Below, piece by piece: positions 26,701 to 36,331 of a stretch of 64,000 bases of DNA; position 1 is the stretch's first letter, and each line of letters starts with the position of its first letter. The notes under the pieces were generated by a model. That model was given only the letters and a program-made list of their open reading frames with translations. It did not search any database and was not told where the DNA came from. The DNA lies in NCBI GenBank assembly GCA_030637515.1, contig DAOWGM010000051.1, positions 1 to 64,000 on the forward strand, in the 5' to 3' direction. This DNA is from Bacteroidales bacterium (GTDB taxonomy: Bacteria; Bacteroidota; Bacteroidia; Bacteroidales; UBA12077). Both the position numbers and the translations under genes were made by a program.

Positions 26701-29700
26701 GGTAAAGTAACAATTAATGTGCGAGATACAAGAACCGCTCAGGTATATTCTACTGCAAATTTTTGGGATTTAGAAATAAATAATAGTACTGGAAGTGGAA
26801 GTATGATTGTTGAATTAGATACAACATTAATAGTGGCTAATGACTTAACATTGAATCCTTATGTAGAGCTTGATGTAGAAGATCCTACAAGTGCTGGTTT
26901 GTATCATGATGTTTCAATTGCAAGAAACTATAGTATTGAAGAAGGTGCTACTTACACCTATGGAACAAATACAACTACATTTAATGGTTCTGAAGATGGA
27001 ACTTTTTACGTTGGACACAATGTTGACGATGGTTACGAGCAATATTTATGGAACTTAACTATTAATAAAACTCAAGGAAAAAGAATTACAGTTACTGGTG
27101 ATACTAACAAAGATCCTGACAATGTTTCTCAACAATACTATAATCGTTTACTACATGTTGTAAACGATGCAAATATTAACAGTGGTATTCTGGATCAAGG
27201 AAGGCAATCTATTAGATTATTTGCAGGAGTAAATTTAAAAAAGGATGGACAATTAGGAACATATGAACATGGGGTTACTCCAACTACAGCATATGTAATG
27301 TTCAGAGATGGAGATTTAACAATATATTCAGATAAAGATGCAGTATTTGGGAATATAAAGTTTAACTCTACAGGAACTGTTATTTTTACAAGTGATGTTT
27401 ATATAAAGAGAATTGGTTATTATGGAGGTTTATATAATATAGGTGAGCATAATTTAAAAGTTGATTATTTACATAACAGAGAGACTATAAATAACTTTGG
27501 AGTTGGAAATGGTAGTGTAACAAAAATGATTTACTCAAGTGGGAACTCATCAGATGGAGGCTTATCAATATTTGTTACAGGAAATGGAACATATACTTTT
27601 CCAGTAGGAGTAACAGGTAAATATACTCCAGCTGTTGCTGATATTACTTCCTTTGCTGATTCTGGATATGTAACAATTACTCCTGTTGATCATTATTTAT
27701 GGACACTAACAGGAGGTTCTGCGAATGTTTTAGATTATTACTGGAATCTTAAATACGAAGATTTTACGGCGAATCCTGATGTTTATTGGACATTTCATTA
27801 TAACGATGCAGATGTAGATGGAACTGAAAATCCATATCGTGCAGCTAGGGTTATTAATTATAAAACAGTAGAAAGCTTAGGTAATGGATCTGTTGATAGT
27901 GGTCTTGATGAAATTTATTATGAAAACGGTGTGCTTACATCAGGCGATTATACAGCTGGAAATCCTAGTGTATTTAATGCTACGGTTAGAACTCTTTATG
28001 CGCGTAAACATGGAGAATGGCATGATTTTACTACATGGTCAACAGATCCAGATGGAAATAGCCCATTAACAAATGTGAATCAGTTGCCAGAGCCTGGTGA
28101 TATTGTTGTAATCGGGGAAAGTACAATAAACGGAGATGAAAATAGAAATTATTCAGTTGCTGTAAGTAGTACTCATGTGGATTATGCGCCTATAAATATT
28201 GCAATGCTATGTATTTTAAGATATCAATCTGCAGAAAGTTCATTAATAACTGTCGGGCAAAATGGCGCCGATTGTAATTTTGGTTTAGTAACAAATAGAG
28301 ATCCAGACGCCGCTGATCCAGAGAGTACAGCAGATCATGCAAGTAAAATTATAGTTTCTGGGTCAAACTTGCCAAGTGGTGATTTTGGTGATTTTTTATC
28401 GGCTCCAAATACAATATGGACTTATTCTCGGGCATTCCCAGGTACTAATGCAAGTATTGATGATGATGATGGAACAACACTCTCAGAGGTATATTATGCA
28501 AGTTATACAGTTGGTAACACAATAACAGAATATCCTACACTTCAGTTCGAGTATGATGGTTATAGTGGAGGATATATAGGGTTGCCAGATGTAGATGTAA
28601 CAGTTCATGGCGATTTAAGAATGTTTAAGGATGATCATCATTTGATTTTTGGTAATGCTGCAAATGGAGATTTTACAGTTGAAAAAGATTTTGAATTTAA
28701 TGCAGGTGGAACATTTAATATTGAATTTCAAGCCACTGGTATTGCCAGAACATTAACTATAAATGGTGATATAAATTTTGATAATGAACCTACGACTCAA
28801 TTTTCTGTTGAAAATGCAGCCTCCACATTAGTTCATGCAATTAAATTACAAGAGAATGTAATCAATCCATCAGCAAGTTCAGCTTTTAATGGATATAACG
28901 GGGCAGGAAATGCAGCTATTAGTTTAGAGTTTTTTGGAGATTCAGCCTCTGTTTTTGCCGATATGACAACTGTTCCTGATTTTTATCAATTGATAATGAA
29001 TAAGGGAACAGACCAATCTTTAACTACAACAATTAATTCGGAAATTAGCTTAGGATCTGATCCTTCATCTACATCTGATTTAAAACCAATTCAAATACAA
29101 AATGGAACATTAATATTAAATAATATAAATATTGATGTTGATATTTCAACAGGAGGAGAAGATTTTAAAATACCTGCAGAAGCATGTTTGCAAGTATCAC
29201 AGGGTACAGTAAATGTTTATGGAGATGATAATGGTATTAGGCTTGATGGAAAACTGTTAATTGATGGTGGTACTGTTGATATGATTAGTGGTGCAGGCAA
29301 CGGTAATAATTATATCGAATATTCAGCTTCAGGAAGTGCTGAAATAGAAATATCTTCAGGAAATCTGTGGATAGGGTCTCAAATTAGAAGATCATTAATT
29401 ACCGAAGAGGGAATATTGTCGTTTAATCAGTCTGGTGGGGAAGTGCAATTGGGTGTTAATAATGGAGGTGATGATGAAAGATCAATATTTGAAATATTAA
29501 ATGTAGGAAGTTTGTTTACTCATTCTGCAGGCGATTTTTATATTGTAAACGATTATAGAGGTGGAGCAAGTATTGCAACAATGTATTTTAATCCTGAAAC
29601 AGCTATCTTATCTTCAAATACAGTAATACAGTTTGGACATACGAGTACAACTGCTGGAAATGGGAACTTTACATTATATGCTGGAAATTTTTTAATGAAT

Positions 29701-32700
29701 CTTACTGTGAATACCACAAATTCACCAACATTAACTTTAGACGTTGTTTCTTTAACACTTGATGAGGATATAACAATTAATGCAAACTCTGAATTTGATG
29801 CAAACGGATTAGATGTAAATTTAAACGGTGATTTTATAAATAGTGGAACTTTTACTCCAAATCTAAATAATGCATATTTCCTTGGAAGTACTGCACAGCA
29901 AATTACAGGAGCTACAACATTCTGGAATCTACATAAAACTACTGCAAATGCTTTAACATTAAACAATGATATAGATGTTGATAATGAACTACATCTCGAT
30001 GATGGAATATTAGATGATGGTGATAATACTTTAAGTGTTCATGGAAATGTTTGGATGGATATTACACATACCTATGGAGGAACAAGTAATGGTATTTTAT
30101 TAAATGGTAATGTAAAACAGGTCTTAACGGGTAACGGAACTTTCGGAAAACTTTCAATTAATAATAGTTTTGACGTCTCATTACCTCCTGGAAGTGAATT
30201 TACAATTAATAATGCTTTGCAGCTTGAGAGTGGTGTTTTGGATATAGGAAAGAATTTGTTGGTTTTAGATAACGATGCAATAATTATTGAAGAAAATGCA
30301 TTTTCTGAATCGAATATGATTCAAACAAATACTTCATTTACTGATGCCGGTGTAAAGAAATATTTTCCTGCAATTGTACCTGCTGATAATTATAATTTTA
30401 TTTATCCTATGGGGTCCGAAGGAAAATATACTCCCGTAGAGCTTGTAATTGACTCGGTTGGTGCAGGAGGTTTTATTAGAGTTAAAGGAGCTAATGAAAT
30501 GCATCCAACAATTATTAATGATACTGAACCTTGTAATGAAATTGCTGACACTGCTAATGTTCTTAAGTATCACTGGCTCATGGAGGCAAGTGGAATTAGT
30601 GGCTTTGATGCAACTGCAAGTATGAAGTATTATATCGAAGATTATCAGGAAAATTCTGCATTTTATGATGTAACGCATTATATAGCTGCCAGATTATTAT
30701 GGGGAAGTACACAATGGAATAAGTATGATCAGGCAAGTTTCGATGAAGGTAATACATTATTACGTTTTAGTTTTACAAATGACGATGATGATGGAGTTAG
30801 TGGCGATTATACTGCAGGAATAGAAGATCAGGGAGGAACATGTGAAGGTGCTATTCCTGATGAGGTACAGGCTTATATAAGTATTCAGAATGGGAATTGG
30901 ACTGATGCGTCTACTTGGGATACTTATCCTGTTTTGGGGGGAGTTATACCTGCAAACGGACCAAGAGGTTCTATAGCCATTATTGAACATGAAGTTACTA
31001 TTCCAAGTAATTATATTGTAAATTACAAAGCAACAATTAATGCTACCGGTCTTTTAAAAGTGGGAACAACATTTGGTCACAGATTAGGTATTGTTGAAGG
31101 AGCAGGGACATTGCAACTCGAAAGAGGAGATATGCCTGCAGGTATTTATGATGACTTCTTTAGCAGAAGCGGAGGAACAATTGAATTTACAGGTACAAAT
31201 GATTATGATGTTTTAAGTGAAGTTACACATGTAAGAAATCTTAAATTTACAGGAACAGGCGAAAGAAGATTGCCAAATCTTGATTTTGAAGTATATGGTA
31301 TATTAACAATTGCTGGTGATGATGCTTTTCTTGAAGTAATTAATGAGCACGATCGTAATATGACATTGGATAGTAATGTCGTATTTACTCAGGGAAGTTA
31401 CGATGCCGGGCTTGATCCATCTAAAGTGATTATGAACGGTACTTCTAATCAAACAATTACTGGTGATTTTACAGACCCTAATGAGTTTATGAATTTTGAA
31501 ATGAATAATGCTCAGGGAGTTACATTGCTCGGAGATGTTGAGGTTGATGGTGAGCTTAATTTCATTACAGGTGTTATTACAACAAGCGCAGCTAATATAT
31601 TAACCATTGATAATGCTTCTATGACTGCTGTTACATCTGTTCCAGGTTATAATAGTTCAAATTATGTCGATGGACCAATGATAAAACTAATAAATAGTGG
31701 AGATGATTTTGTTTTTCCTGTAGGTGATGATGGACGTTATGGTGAGCTTGTTTTAACTGTTGCAACTGCTACTTCAGCAGATTATTGGGAAGCTGAATAT
31801 TACGATGCAGATCCAGATTTACATGTTCCTTCTTCAATGGATACAAGTAGTCGCGCAGGTGCATTAGAGATGATAAGTGGTAACGAATATTGGAGAATTG
31901 ACGGTCCTGAGGCAACAAGTTCTTCAGAAGTAACTATTCGTTGGGATGGACAAAGTCAATTGCCAGCAATGTCATCAGATGCAGATAGGGAAACTAATTT
32001 GAAATTAGTTGAGTGGTCTGGAGCAATATGGAATGTAGTTGGTAGTGATGTTAATGATATTAGTGTAAATCAAGGTACAATTAAATCAGATGCTACAAGA
32101 ACTTTAGAGGAACATTTTTATACTATTGGTACTGAAGAAGCAGCTCCATTGGCAACAGCAACATTTACAAGTACCGATACAACAATCTGTTCCGATGGAT
32201 CAGCAAGTTTGGTTGTTGATTTAACAGGTACTGCCGATTGGGAAATAGATGTTTCTGTTGATGGAGGACCAGTAACAACTTATCCTACAAGTTCGAGCCC
32301 TTACACATTAACACCTGCTGTAACAACGGCTGGTACTTATTCTATTACTGAAGTTAGAGATAATAATGGTACAACACCGGGAACTGTTTTTGGTAGTGAT
32401 GTTATATTAACAGTAATCACAGTTCCAAATTCAACTTATAGTATAACACCTTCGGTTCCAACTTCATATTGTACTGGAGATCCGGGAGTTGCTATTGGCC
32501 TTGATGATTCTGATCTTGGTGTAACTTACCAGTTATTATTAAATGGAAATCCTGATGGAGCTCCTGTAGCTGGTGATGGCGATGATATTTCATTTGGAAA
32601 TAGAACTGTAGCAGGTCCGTATACTGTAGAAGCAACAGATGATTTAGATGTAACAGGAGCATGTTCTGAGATAATGTCAGGAACCCTTGTGTTATCTATT

Positions 32701-33066
32701 GATCCACTGCCAATGGCAAATGATCAGACTCCTGCAAATATTTGTTCAAGTGTGGGAGGTGAAAATGCACAGGCTGTTGTTGATTTAACGGCTCTCGAGA
32801 CAACGAGTATAAATACAGATTCTTCAGGAGACAAATTTGAATGGTTTACCGATGCAGCTCTAGCAAATGATGTTACACTAACTGCAAATGCACAAACAAT
32901 TGCAAAAACAATAAATGGTGGTGCATACTCTGCAACAGAAGACTTTTATTGTGTTGTAACCTTAATTGCAACAGGGTGTTCTGATGTTGCAACGGTTACT
33001 TATACTTTATACAGAACTCCTGAAACTGGACCAGAGTATCATATTGATAGTAACTGGGGGAATTAA
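23776..33066 (+). CDS. Giant secreted surface protein with lectin-like and beta-helix-like domains and TGP-YHI-W tail
   Basis: A 3096-residue exported protein (signal peptide to about residue 29, ending N-A-Q). Residues about 45-240 look like a concanavalin A/LamG-type lectin domain (V-I-W-Y-S-A-N-S-L, then W-D-D-L-S-G-N-A-N-D-A). A beta-sandwich region follows to about 430. Three long modules each open with a G-x-W-x-x-x-x-x-W motif (near 447, 1415 and 2360; e.g. G-N-W-T-D-A-S-T-W) and continue as short repetitive strands rich in G, N, T and D, as in parallel beta-helices. Ig-like domains occupy about 2790-2970. The last 110 residues match those of the next gene, ending T-G-P-E-Y-H-I-D-S-N-W-G-N. 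No usual T9SS type A or B sorting domain is visible. Likely an adhesin; ligand unknown. Confidence 0.85.
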   Translation: MMGSYRKYIGRVVLSFFFAGIYTSTLNAQTGPGGVGNSDGSNGQPENVIWYSANSLLLSDTDPVITWDDLSGNANDASQGTGTARPLYRTGQINGLPAVVFDGTDDFMPFDGSLIANSDYTVIFVGQRRTDATMRVFLGGTTSATNQNLHLYWNNSTQFRAHHYGNDLQTDMVANTETYSGGTDVTEFGIFTTLLSSTDATDQRRNYQNNSLLGSRTNNAQLSSYNGAAIARYNTGYNNVDAAEVIIFANALNDAQLQIVYEYLGDKYGITIFNDLYSPIASYTYDMVGIGEEANGEHSDAVSAGMYLTALSGLNVGDYIFTSHNNLTNNSANFRTGAEVTNAGADSAYNRLWYIDTEGTPEAQLAFDFDEALDDGLNPTSISNYVLLYRAGTTGDFSIVKNADGVKNGDQVYFNLTSAELNTGYYTLGTENATDSPLEGVAGRTWYTLISGNWGDWEVWTLDPSGSLPNNPDHYTPSTSPTNTADNVVLLTGRTVDVDTSNNLTHASILIEGRLDLNATSGHNFGTISGTGRVLMAADNFPSGDASHFYTKGQGEGTVEYYGGSYNLSTTREFYDVEIELDNAANIVTLLNDYTINGNLTITTGNLKINDTTDDQLIDMSVSGNVLVEATAQISVGTGNTFNTGNYQIGTGVMPEDDGIDYHDIFHQFTIYGNFTNRGTVRFTNLDAPDYNSLATDGGVTVRFMGASNSEINLYDTTDFYNLIIDKGTDKSYKANLYSDNISYFRLFGANSVGRLQVAPYSAEDPLIRKALWVYHGTLQLRGNIDIPTLSEGNQEGGNGDYAVGKNARFWMDGSNVTVYSTASTVDQITGFTSADTYTADGVQVNSSNQAMSVYGEFKISDGDFGTRNSAGFIFWAASNAQIKIEGGDVNVAQMRSANGATGIASYIQTGGTVLARGDETEAGEYTGAYPLFGLESTNAVFNMSGGEIILRDEDGDADPEWYISCAEGNYTVTGGKVTINVRDTRTAQVYSTANFWDLEINNSTGSGSMIVELDTTLIVANDLTLNPYVELDVEDPTSAGLYHDVSIARNYSIEEGATYTYGTNTTTFNGSEDGTFYVGHNVDDGYEQYLWNLTINKTQGKRITVTGDTNKDPDNVSQQYYNRLLHVVNDANINSGILDQGRQSIRLFAGVNLKKDGQLGTYEHGVTPTTAYVMFRDGDLTIYSDKDAVFGNIKFNSTGTVIFTSDVYIKRIGYYGGLYNIGEHNLKVDYLHNRETINNFGVGNGSVTKMIYSSGNSSDGGLSIFVTGNGTYTFPVGVTGKYTPAVADITSFADSGYVTITPVDHYLWTLTGGSANVLDYYWNLKYEDFTANPDVYWTFHYNDADVDGTENPYRAARVINYKTVESLGNGSVDSGLDEIYYENGVLTSGDYTAGNPSVFNATVRTLYARKHGEWHDFTTWSTDPDGNSPLTNVNQLPEPGDIVVIGESTINGDENRNYSVAVSSTHVDYAPINIAMLCILRYQSAESSLITVGQNGADCNFGLVTNRDPDAADPESTADHASKIIVSGSNLPSGDFGDFLSAPNTIWTYSRAFPGTNASIDDDDGTTLSEVYYASYTVGNTITEYPTLQFEYDGYSGGYIGLPDVDVTVHGDLRMFKDDHHLIFGNAANGDFTVEKDFEFNAGGTFNIEFQATGIARTLTINGDINFDNEPTTQFSVENAASTLVHAIKLQENVINPSASSAFNGYNGAGNAAISLEFFGDSASVFADMTTVPDFYQLIMNKGTDQSLTTTINSEISLGSDPSSTSDLKPIQIQNGTLILNNINIDVDISTGGEDFKIPAEACLQVSQGTVNVYGDDNGIRLDGKLLIDGGTVDMISGAGNGNNYIEYSASGSAEIEISSGNLWIGSQIRRSLITEEGILSFNQSGGEVQLGVNNGGDDERSIFEILNVGSLFTHSAGDFYIVNDYRGGASIATMYFNPETAILSSNTVIQFGHTSTTAGNGNFTLYAGNFLMNLTVNTTNSPTLTLDVVSLTLDEDITINANSEFDANGLDVNLNGDFINSGTFTPNLNNAYFLGSTAQQITGATTFWNLHKTTANALTLNNDIDVDNELHLDDGILDDGDNTLSVHGNVWMDITHTYGGTSNGILLNGNVKQVLTGNGTFGKLSINNSFDVSLPPGSEFTINNALQLESGVLDIGKNLLVLDNDAIIIEENAFSESNMIQTNTSFTDAGVKKYFPAIVPADNYNFIYPMGSEGKYTPVELVIDSVGAGGFIRVKGANEMHPTIINDTEPCNEIADTANVLKYHWLMEASGISGFDATASMKYYIEDYQENSAFYDVTHYIAARLLWGSTQWNKYDQASFDEGNTLLRFSFTNDDDDGVSGDYTAGIEDQGGTCEGAIPDEVQAYISIQNGNWTDASTWDTYPVLGGVIPANGPRGSIAIIEHEVTIPSNYIVNYKATINATGLLKVGTTFGHRLGIVEGAGTLQLERGDMPAGIYDDFFSRSGGTIEFTGTNDYDVLSEVTHVRNLKFTGTGERRLPNLDFEVYGILTIAGDDAFLEVINEHDRNMTLDSNVVFTQGSYDAGLDPSKVIMNGTSNQTITGDFTDPNEFMNFEMNNAQGVTLLGDVEVDGELNFITGVITTSAANILTIDNASMTAVTSVPGYNSSNYVDGPMIKLINSGDDFVFPVGDDGRYGELVLTVATATSADYWEAEYYDADPDLHVPSSMDTSSRAGALEMISGNEYWRIDGPEATSSSEVTIRWDGQSQLPAMSSDADRETNLKLVEWSGAIWNVVGSDVNDISVNQGTIKSDATRTLEEHFYTIGTEEAAPLATATFTSTDTTICSDGSASLVVDLTGTADWEIDVSVDGGPVTTYPTSSSPYTLTPAVTTAGTYSITEVRDNNGTTPGTVFGSDVILTVITVPNSTYSITPSVPTSYCTGDPGVAIGLDDSDLGVTYQLLLNGNPDGAPVAGDGDDISFGNRTVAGPYTVEATDDLDVTGACSEIMSGTLVLSIDPLPMANDQTPANICSSVGGENAQAVVDLTALETTSINTDSSGDKFEWFTDAALANDVTLTANAQTIAKTINGGAYSATEDFYCVVTLIATGCSDVATVTYTLYRTPETGPEYHIDSNWGN

Positions 33067-33254
33067 AAATATTTATAAAATAATATGATTTTTGATTTTT
33101 TTATGAGAATGGGTTTTACGAAGTTTGATATTTACATATATATATAAATTTACATATATGAAACTTTTTGCTTGAAAATCAGGTATAAGAATAGATATAA
33201 AGTTCATATAGGATGAATAAAAGAAAGATATTCAACTAAAGGATAAATTGAGAC

Positions 33255-34703
33255 ATGAAAAAATATTTGATTCTTGTATTGTTTTTAGCTTACACACTTA
33301 GTGCTGGTGCGCAATACGTATCAGATACAGATGGTGGTGAGTGGTCCGATAATGCTACATGGACAGGTACTGCACCTCCATATACTGATGTCGCATTTGA
33401 TGTTACGATAAGTTCTTATGTTACCAGTGACCAGTCAATTACTTTTTCAGGCTTGGGTAGTAATAAAGATACCTTTACCATTGATGATACACTTATTATC
33501 TATGGTGATCTTACTATGGGTTTAGACGATGATTTTGTTGTAACTGCAAATGCGGTGCTTATTATTTTCGGAAATTTTACTGCTGTTAATAAAGCAACAA
33601 TTGAAAATGGTGGTTATTTTGTTGTATTAGGTGATTTTACTATGACAGGAGGAGCACAGACTTCTTATGATAATACAGGTGATGGTCAGACATATGTTAC
33701 TGGAGATGTGGACGTTTCGGGTGTAGGGGGAGGTGGAATTCCTGAATTGGATTGTGATCCTGATGTTGAGGAATGTGGATATGGTGATGCAAGTGATATT
33801 ATTGATGATCCAATCTGGGATTTTATAGATGAAATTGATGATGGAGTATCTTGCAGCTTATCTGCTTCAGGTACTGCAACTGACGAATCAGCAGTGGGAG
33901 TCGGTGATGGTGCAATTGATTTAACAATAACCAGCTCAGGAAATCCTGATGTGGAATGGTATTTAGATGGAGCCTTTTATAGTGTTAGCCTTGCTATAAC
34001 AGATTTAAACAACGATGGAGATATTTCTGGATTATCGTCTGGAAATTATGAAGTATTTATTACTGAAGGATTTTGTACGGTTTCTTTATCGTTTACTGTT
34101 TCTGTAGCTTGTACTCCTCCAACAATAACCGGAACAACTCCTGCTTCCAGATGTGGAACAGGCACAGTTAATTTGGGTGCTACTGCATCAGCAGGTACTA
34201 TTAACTGGTATGATGTTGCAACTGGAGGTGCTTCTCTGGGAACAGGAACCAGTTTTACAACTCCTTCAATTTCAGCAACAACTACCTATTATGTTGATGC
34301 TACTGATGCTGGTTGCACAACCGCAGCAAGAACGGCTGTAATAGCAACAGTTAATGCATTGCCAACAGCAAATGATCAAAATCCCGAAGTGTGTTCAGCT
34401 GTCGCTGGAGAAAGTGCTTCTGCACTAGTAAATCTCACATTACTTGAAGCTTCAATTAACGGAGGTGGAGGAATAACATACACCTGGTATTCAGATGCAG
34501 CTTTGTCTATAAATATTACAGCAACTGCTAATGCACAAACTATTGTAAAAACAATAAATGGAGGAGCAGTTTCAGCAACAGAAGATTATTATTGTGTTGT
34601 TAGTGACGGTACATGTACTGATGTTGCAACCATTACATATTTAATTTACAGAACACCTGATACAGGACCTCAGCATCATATTGATGATACTTGGGGAAAC
34701 TAA
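33255..34703 (+). CDS. Secreted surface protein with G8-like start, Ig-like domain and TGP-YHI-W tail
   Basis: 482 residues with a signal peptide (MKKYLILVLFLAYTLSAGAQ). The mature N-terminus repeats the G-x-W-S-D-N-A-T-W opening seen in the giant protein's modules and continues as a short beta-helix-like stretch to about residue 150. An acidic linker follows (residues about 165-200), then an Ig-like domain (T-I-T-G-T-T-P-A-S-R-C, about 295-375). The last 110 residues are a close copy of the end of the giant protein, including A-N-A-Q-T-I-V-K-T-I-N-G-G-A and the end T-G-P-Q-H-H-I-D-D-T-W-G-N. This suggests duplication within the locus. Role unknown; likely part of the same surface structure. 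Confidence 0.85.
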   Translation: MKKYLILVLFLAYTLSAGAQYVSDTDGGEWSDNATWTGTAPPYTDVAFDVTISSYVTSDQSITFSGLGSNKDTFTIDDTLIIYGDLTMGLDDDFVVTANAVLIIFGNFTAVNKATIENGGYFVVLGDFTMTGGAQTSYDNTGDGQTYVTGDVDVSGVGGGGIPELDCDPDVEECGYGDASDIIDDPIWDFIDEIDDGVSCSLSASGTATDESAVGVGDGAIDLTITSSGNPDVEWYLDGAFYSVSLAITDLNNDGDISGLSSGNYEVFITEGFCTVSLSFTVSVACTPPTITGTTPASRCGTGTVNLGATASAGTINWYDVATGGASLGTGTSFTTPSISATTTYYVDATDAGCTTAARTAVIATVNALPTANDQNPEVCSAVAGESASALVNLTLLEASINGGGGITYTWYSDAALSINITATANAQTIVKTINGGAVSATEDYYCVVSDGTCTDVATITYLIYRTPDTGPQHHIDDTWGN

Positions 34704-34779
34704 TTAAATGTATAATGATAATTGAATAATGTTACCGGTTAAACTTTGAAAGTTGTAGTTGTTTTAATTATAACTGTTC

Positions 34780-34826
34780 TCCCTTGAGGGAGATGCCAAA
34801 GGCAGAGGGTGAAAGAAGTTGTTAAA
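34780..34826. repeat. Palindromic element CTCCCTTGAGGGAG with flanking A/G-rich arm
   Basis: CTCCCTTGAGGGAG is a near-perfect 14-base palindrome (arms CTCCCT/AGGGAG with a two-base TG... centre), followed by GATGCCAAAGGCAGAGGGTG. Its base composition stands out from the AT-rich gap. It has the look of a dispersed intergenic repeat, but recurrence cannot be tested here. Confidence 0.4.
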
Positions 34827-35104
34827 GTGAGTAAATAAGGAAATTAAATTGTAAAAAATGCAACAAAAGACTTATTAACATTATGATAATTGAACCTGTA
34901 TTTAAAAATAGAATTGTTAATAAACAAGCCTTTGTGAATAGAGAGATTTATATAAAAAACTATATTTTAGTATCTGTCTAACTGGTTGATTGTTATAATA
35001 TTTTGAAAAGCTAAGGGTTTACTGAAACAAATAAAGTAAATATCAGTAAAATAAAAGTATTCATGTATAGAAAAAGGAGTTTTATAAAATCACATTTGGC
35101 ACTA

Positions 35105-35156
35105 ATCATTAAAAATGATACTTTTACAGACTTTAAAATTGAGTCTGTCAAAAGTA
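35105..35156. other. Stem-loops in the leader of the 319-residue surface protein
   Basis: A small hairpin ATCATT-AAA-AATGAT (35105-35119) is followed by a long one: TACTTTTACAGACT (35119-35132) pairs with AGTCTGTCAAAAGTA (35142-35156) with one bulged C. No T-run follows, so it is not a plain terminator. It lies about 130 bases before the ATG at 35285. The rest of the 34704-35284 gap is AT-rich with no open reading frame of note. Confidence 0.5.
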
Positions 35157-35284
35157 TATTATATATTGAAACTATGTAGATGTTTAAGCGTTAAACAACT
35201 AAAACCAAAAAACTGTATTATAGACTGACAATTAATTAAATACAGAAAAAATTAAAAACAAATACTAACTTAAACTTTGAGATC

Positions 35285-36244
35285 ATGAAAAAAATGAACT
35301 TTTTAAAAATTACACTAACTTTTGTGTTAGCATTAGCAGCTTCGGGTGCTTTTGCTCAGGCTTCAGATGTAGTAGGTGATGGAGCTAGCTTCGCTGCAAA
35401 TTATGAGACAGCAGGTCAGGCTACTGTAGGTACTACTTACATTATGGAAGGAACTACAGTTCCGATATTTGCATTACCGGATACTTATTTTCACCCATTG
35501 TATAACAATACAACAGAAGTTTATACTTTAAATGCTGCTGGTTTTACTTGGGTATGGACAGAGGCAACTGCAACATTAACAATTACTCAACCTAATGGTG
35601 CTAGTGATAACTATGTTACAGTAGCAGCACCTGCGGCTTCTGCTGGTGCTTATACAATTAATGTACTTGAAACTGCTCCTCTAGCATGGGGTTCTTGTGA
35701 CGATGGTGCTGGTGAAGATATTACTGTAAATGTTGTTACTGCGCCTGATATTACATTAGGTGGTACTTCTACAAATAGTTATTGTGAAGCAAGTGCTCCT
35801 GCAGCTGTTAATGCTACAATTTCTGGTGGTTGGCTGAATTATCGTGCAGTTTGGTCTTTAGAGATTAGAACGCTGAATGCTGATGGTAGTTTAAAAAATC
35901 TTTATGATAATGATCAGGTTACTATTGGTGGTCCTTTAGCTGAATCTTATACAGCACTTAATCCTGATGTAGCATTAGTTACTGCAGCTAATGATATTAC
36001 TCCTGTGTTAGGTTTTGTTGTTATTGATGCAAGTGCAACTGTTTATACTTATACTATGACAAGTGTAAACGACCAGGCATCACGTTACGGTGAGTTTTTA
36101 GCCCAGTTAGGTGTCGAAGGTCCTAATGATGGATTTGTTTATTACAAGTCTGCAGCAGCAGAAACTGTAACTATTAGAATTAATCCAGAACCAAATACAG
36201 GACCAATTTATCATATCAACAGTGCTTGGTCTGATAACATTTAA
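35285..36244 (+). CDS. Small secreted surface protein with TGP-YHI-W tail
   Basis: 319 residues with a clear signal peptide (K-K-M-N-F-L-K-I-T-L... to A-F-A-Q, about 25 residues). The mature protein is rich in Ala, Thr and Val with predicted beta-strands and few lysines; two Cys (in S-C-D-D-G and Y-C-E-A-S) may be structural. I recognise no known domain. It ends N-T-G-P-I-Y-H-I-N-S-A-W-S-D-N-I, the same tail as the two preceding proteins. A long 5' gap with stem-loops and a strong terminator after the stop mark it as its own transcription unit, perhaps highly expressed. It could be the major subunit of a surface structure; this is inference. Confidence 0.8.
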   Translation: MKKMNFLKITLTFVLALAASGAFAQASDVVGDGASFAANYETAGQATVGTTYIMEGTTVPIFALPDTYFHPLYNNTTEVYTLNAAGFTWVWTEATATLTITQPNGASDNYVTVAAPAASAGAYTINVLETAPLAWGSCDDGAGEDITVNVVTAPDITLGGTSTNSYCEASAPAAVNATISGGWLNYRAVWSLEIRTLNADGSLKNLYDNDQVTIGGPLAESYTALNPDVALVTAANDITPVLGFVVIDASATVYTYTMTSVNDQASRYGEFLAQLGVEGPNDGFVYYKSAAAETVTIRINPEPNTGPIYHINSAWSDNI

Positions 36245-36273
36245 TATTGAGTTTTTAACTTAATACATAATTC

Positions 36274-36307
36274 AAAACTGGTTCAGGATTTTTCCTGAAC
36301 CGGTTTT
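36274..36307 (+). terminator. Strong terminator-like hairpin after the 319-residue gene
   Basis: Fifteen base pairs: AAAACTGGTTCAGGA (36274-36288) with TCCTGAACCGGTTTT (36293-36307), one G-T pair and a four-base T loop. The A/T ends of the stem supply the T-tract on both strands. Confidence 0.8.
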
Positions 36308-36331
36308 AAACAAAAAAAATAAGATTGCAGA

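Noticed and set aside
29553-29966. 137-codon minus-strand frame opposite the giant surface protein
   Set aside because: Antisense shadow of repetitive coding sequence, no domain and no promoter.
34704-35284. Hidden small gene in the 580-base gap
   Set aside because: All frames are broken by stops within a few dozen codons; only hairpins and a palindrome stand out.
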